Assembly (NCBI GenBank): GCA_002438345.1 | Contig: DJUJ01000005.1 | Coordinates: 3,285 to 11,437 of the forward strand | Length of the DNA: 8,153 nt | Direction of reading: 5' to 3' | DNA from: Paenibacillus sp. UBA6285 | Lineage (GTDB): Bacteria > Bacillota > Bacilli > Paenibacillales > Paenibacillaceae | Shown: piece after piece, positions 5,650-8,153 of the stretch | Layout of the letters: each line of letters starts with the position of its first letter | Numbering within the stretch: the first letter of the stretch is position 1 | Notes under the pieces: model-generated | Told to the model about the DNA's origin: nothing | The model's input: the letters and a program-made list of their open reading frames with translations, nothing else | Databases searched by the model: none | Made by a program: the position numbers and the translations under genes

Positions 5650-6960
5650 GTGAAAAAATTATTATCCGTAATGCTAGCTAGTGTGGTTCTACTGTCGGCA
5701 TGTTCCACAGGTGGAACGAAAAATGAAACGAGCAACTCTGGTAACTCAGGAGCCGAAGGTAGTACCAAGCCAAAAGAGATTACAGTTTGGGCTTGGGACC
5801 CGGCGTTTAACATTGCCGCTATGAAAGTTGCCAAAGATGCTTACGCGAAAGTTAATCCGGACGTAACGGTTAACGTCGTTGAGAACGCGCAAGCTGATAT
5901 CGTTCAAAAGCTGAACACGGGGCTAAACTCTGGTTCCACGAAGGGTCTGCCTAACATTGTACTGATCGAAGATTATCGTGCGCAGAGCTTCTTGCAAGCG
6001 TATCCGGATTCCTTTTATGAATTGTCGGATGTTGTAAAGGCTGCTGACTTTGCGGATTATAAGATTGGCCCGACCAGTGTTGACGGCAAGCAGTACGGTG
6101 TTCCGTTTGATTCTGGTGTAACTGGAATGTATGTACGGACAGATTATCTCGAGCAAGCAGGCTACAGCCTGGATGCATTACAGGATATCGACTGGAAGCA
6201 ATATATCGAGATCGGTAAAGCTGTTAAAGAGAAAACCGGCAAAAGCATGCTGACGCTTGATCCAAATGATCTTGGACTTATCCGAGTAATGATCCAATCG
6301 GCGGGTGCATGGTATACGGGAGATGATGGTCAAACTCCGACCATAGAAGGCAACGCTGCTCTGAAAGAAGCACTTGAATTGTACAAGGAAATGATGGATT
6401 CTGGCATCGTGAAAGTAAATTCGGACTGGAGCCAATTTGTAGGCGCATTCAATGGTGGTGAAGTGGCTACTGTGCCGACAGGTAACTGGATTACACCTTC
6501 GATTAAAGCCGAAGCTTCCCAATCTGGTAAGTGGGCAGTAGCTCCACTACCTAAGCTAGCAACAACAGAAGGCTCAGTCCACGCATCCAACCTTGGTGGT
6601 AGCTCCTGGTATGTAATGAATGTAGACGGTAAAGAAGCAGCAGCGGAGTTCCTTGCTAAGACTTTTGCTTCTGACGCTGAATTATATCAAACGTTGAATA
6701 CAAAAGTTGGTGTTATCGGCACCTTGAAAGCTGCGGCGAGCGGTGAAGCTTACTCAGCAGCGGATGAATTTTTCAAAGGCCAAAAGGTCGTATCTGACTT
6801 TGCAGCATGGACCGAGCAAATTCCTAACGTCAACTATGGCATGAACACTTACGCAATCGAGGACATTATGGTTGTAGCGGTGCAATCTTACCTAGGTGGC
6901 AAAGATGTAGATACTGTTCTGAAAGATGCGCAGAAGCAAGCGGATACTCAAATTCGATAA
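5650..6960 (+). CDS. Sugar ABC transporter solute-binding lipoprotein (family 1, CUT1)
   Basis: 436 residues from the GTG start, a usual length for family 1 binding proteins. A lipoprotein signal peptide is clear: MKKLL, a hydrophobic stretch, then the lipobox LSAC with Cys18 as the lipidated residue. A Ser/Gly/Asn-rich linker (19-42) tethers the protein to the outer face of the membrane. The mature part begins with EITVWAWDPAFNIAA, close to the beginning of LacE/AraN-type binding proteins. It carries further family features such as YGVPFDSGVTGMYVRTDYL and an aromatic-rich second half. It captures a saccharide and delivers it to the two permeases encoded downstream. The preceding sensor pair and cre-like sites point to induction by the substrate and repression by better carbon sources. 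The substrate is unresolved. Confidence 0.93.
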   Translation: MKKLLSVMLASVVLLSACSTGGTKNETSNSGNSGAEGSTKPKEITVWAWDPAFNIAAMKVAKDAYAKVNPDVTVNVVENAQADIVQKLNTGLNSGSTKGLPNIVLIEDYRAQSFLQAYPDSFYELSDVVKAADFADYKIGPTSVDGKQYGVPFDSGVTGMYVRTDYLEQAGYSLDALQDIDWKQYIEIGKAVKEKTGKSMLTLDPNDLGLIRVMIQSAGAWYTGDDGQTPTIEGNAALKEALELYKEMMDSGIVKVNSDWSQFVGAFNGGEVATVPTGNWITPSIKAEASQSGKWAVAPLPKLATTEGSVHASNLGGSSWYVMNVDGKEAAAEFLAKTFASDAELYQTLNTKVGVIGTLKAAASGEAYSAADEFFKGQKVVSDFAAWTEQIPNVNYGMNTYAIEDIMVVAVQSYLGGKDVDTVLKDAQKQADTQIR

Positions 6961-6980
6961 TCGCACTTAGGCTATACAAC

Positions 6981-7050
6981 AGATGCCCTTGCTCCTTCTT
7001 CTCCTGTAAATTGGATTCTACAGAAGGATGGGTAGCAGGGGCTTTCATCT
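6981..7050 (+). ncRNA. Long imperfect mRNA hairpin between binding-protein and permease genes
   Basis: Arms 6985-7008 and 7019-7042 pair over 24 positions, with about three mismatches and four G-U pairs, around a 10-base loop. AGAT (6981-6984) and ATCT (7047-7050) extend the base across a small bulge. No T-run follows. Such a structure between a binding-protein gene and its permeases usually protects the upstream message or lets only part of the transcripts continue, giving more binding protein than permease. It is an intercistronic mRNA element, not a separate RNA gene. Confidence 0.6.
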
Positions 7051-7082
7051 CTAATATATAAGACAGAAGGGTGCGGAGTGGA

Positions 7083-8000
7083 GTGGAAACTGTAAAGACA
7101 GGGCTAAGCCCGCAAAAACAAAAGAGCTCTAAAGGGTCACGGCAGAACCATCTGACGGGTTGGTTATTCGTTCTTGTGCCGGTCATCATGATCAGTATTT
7201 TCTATTTTTATCCAATGATCCAAGCTTTAATTCTATCCTTTAAGACGGGTAGAGGAAGCAATCTTCATTTTACCGGATTTGATAACTATATTCGATTGTT
7301 TAGCGATACCACGTTCCTTACAGCCGTCAAAAACACATTTATTTACTTAATTATACAAGTCCCAGTCATGCTGGTGTTGGCGCTCTTTATCGCGGTGCTG
7401 CTTAATGACGAAAGACTGAAATTCAAAGGGTTTTTCAGAACTGCCATATTTCTGCCGACGGTAACGTCACTTGTAGCGTACTCCGTTGTTTTTAAGTACA
7501 TGTTTGGAGCCGAAGGTATCATCAATAAATTTCTAGTGAATCTGCATTTAATCAGCGAACCGATTCAGTGGATTACGGACCCCTTCTGGGCCAAAGTTAC
7601 GATCATCATTGCCATCACTTGGCGCTTTACTGGCTATAATATGATTTTCTATTTGTCATCCCTACAAAATGTCGACAAATCTATTTATGAAGCTGCTCAC
7701 ATCGATGGCGCCAGTGCATTTACTCAATTTTTCAAAATTACAATTCCCCTCTTAAAGCCGATTATCTTGTTTACGACGATAACATCGACCATTGGAACAC
7801 TTCAGTTGTTTGACGAGGTGGTTAACATCACGAAAGGTGGACCCGGCAATGCAACCATGTCGATTTCCCAATATATTTATAACCTTTCTTTTGAATACAC
7901 GCCTGACTTCGGGTACGCTGCAACCGTCTCCTACTCGATTGTTGTAATGGTGCTCATTCTGACGCTAATTCAGAACAAAGTAGGAGGAGACAAGAGATAA
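7083..8000 (+). CDS. Sugar ABC transporter permease, MalF/LacF type (CUT1)
   Basis: 305 residues from the chosen GTG at 7083. AAGGGTG (7067-7073) is nine bases upstream. The in-frame GTG at 7071 (309 residues) would have its AAGG directly adjoining the start, which is too close; the choice between them is not certain. After a basic cytoplasmic N-terminus (~25 residues) there are six membrane helices, near 27-53, 84-109, 119-141, 171-194, 224-245 and 277-296. The cytoplasmic EAA loop that contacts the ATPase is at about 203-222 (EAAHIDGASAFTQFFKITIP). TLQLFDEVVNITKGGPGNAT resembles LacF-type permeases. It forms a channel half with the next permease for ATP-driven uptake of the sugar held by the upstream lipoprotein. 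A TAATG junction couples it to the following gene. Confidence 0.93.
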   Translation: METVKTGLSPQKQKSSKGSRQNHLTGWLFVLVPVIMISIFYFYPMIQALILSFKTGRGSNLHFTGFDNYIRLFSDTTFLTAVKNTFIYLIIQVPVMLVLALFIAVLLNDERLKFKGFFRTAIFLPTVTSLVAYSVVFKYMFGAEGIINKFLVNLHLISEPIQWITDPFWAKVTIIIAITWRFTGYNMIFYLSSLQNVDKSIYEAAHIDGASAFTQFFKITIPLLKPIILFTTITSTIGTLQLFDEVVNITKGGPGNATMSISQYIYNLSFEYTPDFGYAATVSYSIVVMVLILTLIQNKVGGDKR

Positions 8001-8153
8001 TGAAAACTAAACGCATGTTTACTTACCTGTTTCTAATCATCGCTGCGCTGATCTCTATCTTTCCATTTATCTGGATGGTTATTAGTGCCACGAATCAGTC
8101 GGTTGATGTAACTAAAGGGACATTGCTGCCCGGTGCGCATCTCTTTAAGAATA
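8000..8153 (+). CDS. Sugar ABC transporter permease, MalG/LacG type, N-terminal part (cut by window end)
   Basis: The ATG shares its A with the last base of the preceding TAA stop. AGGAGG (7982-7987) lies 12 bases upstream, inside the preceding gene, giving tight translational coupling. The 51 visible residues start MKTKRMFTYL, continue with a membrane helix (FLIIAALISIFPFIWMVISA) and then an extracytoplasmic stretch, NQSVDVTKGTLLPG. This is the usual beginning of the second CUT1 permease, about 270-280 residues in full. The EAA loop lies beyond the window. It would pair with the preceding permease. Confidence 0.88.
   Translation, partial: MKTKRMFTYLFLIIAALISIFPFIWMVISATNQSVDVTKGTLLPGAHLFKN

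Noticed and set aside
5923..6590. Several overlapping reverse-strand open frames inside the sugar-binding protein gene
   Set aside because: They lie opposite a well-supported gene, lack ribosome binding sites and give no recognisable products; they are complementary-strand shadows.
1..8153. Mobile element, CRISPR array, tRNA or rRNA
   Set aside because: No transposase-like protein, terminal inverted repeats, regularly spaced repeats, cloverleaf or rRNA-like sequence was seen on either strand.

Overview
The window looks like a moderate-GC Gram-positive Firmicute chromosome, most likely Paenibacillus or a close relative. The grounds are AAGGAGG-like ribosome binding sites, GTG starts, a lipobox lipoprotein, cre-like operators, and the gene order YesN-type regulator / YesM-type kinase / sugar-binding lipoprotein / two MalFG-type permeases, which is very common in Paenibacillus. 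The genus is an inference from architecture, since no marker gene is present.

Left part (1-1840). The window opens inside an ABC-2 type membrane permease whose 5' end is missing. A 297-residue protein follows, with an N-terminal cysteine cluster and a C-terminal nucleoside 2-deoxyribosyltransferase-like (TIR-like fold) domain. The residue that is normally the catalytic Glu in that domain reads as Thr. A strong hairpin terminator ends this gene. On the opposite strand lies a short two-helix membrane protein resembling DUF3955, with a well-formed promoter and a repeated AT-rich operator-like element just upstream of it.

Right part (1840-8153). A roughly 280-base gene-free stretch carries two candidate forward promoters and a cre-like site. 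It leads into a two-component pair, an AraC-type response regulator (YesN type) and a membrane histidine kinase (YesM type), which overlap by 4 bases. After a terminator-like hairpin comes a CUT1 sugar ABC importer: a solute-binding lipoprotein, a MalF/LacF-type permease and the start of a MalG/LacG-type permease, cut by the window end. No ATPase gene is visible. Many CUT1 systems of Firmicutes share a single MsmX-type ATPase encoded elsewhere.

Likely working model (inference): the kinase senses an extracellular saccharide or the loaded binding protein, phosphorylates the regulator, and the regulator activates the importer genes. Catabolite repression through CcpA is suggested by cre-like sequences before both the regulator and the binding-protein gene. 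A long imperfect hairpin between the binding-protein and permease genes probably sets their expression ratio. The substrate cannot be read from sequence alone; resemblance to LacE/LacF-type proteins only hints at a galactoside, arabinoside or other oligosaccharide.

Most of the window is a conventional sugar-uptake locus. The least conventional pieces are the degenerate deoxyribosyltransferase-like protein, the 21-base-spaced repeats before the small membrane gene, and the repeated AGAAAACG element shared by the two regulatory regions.
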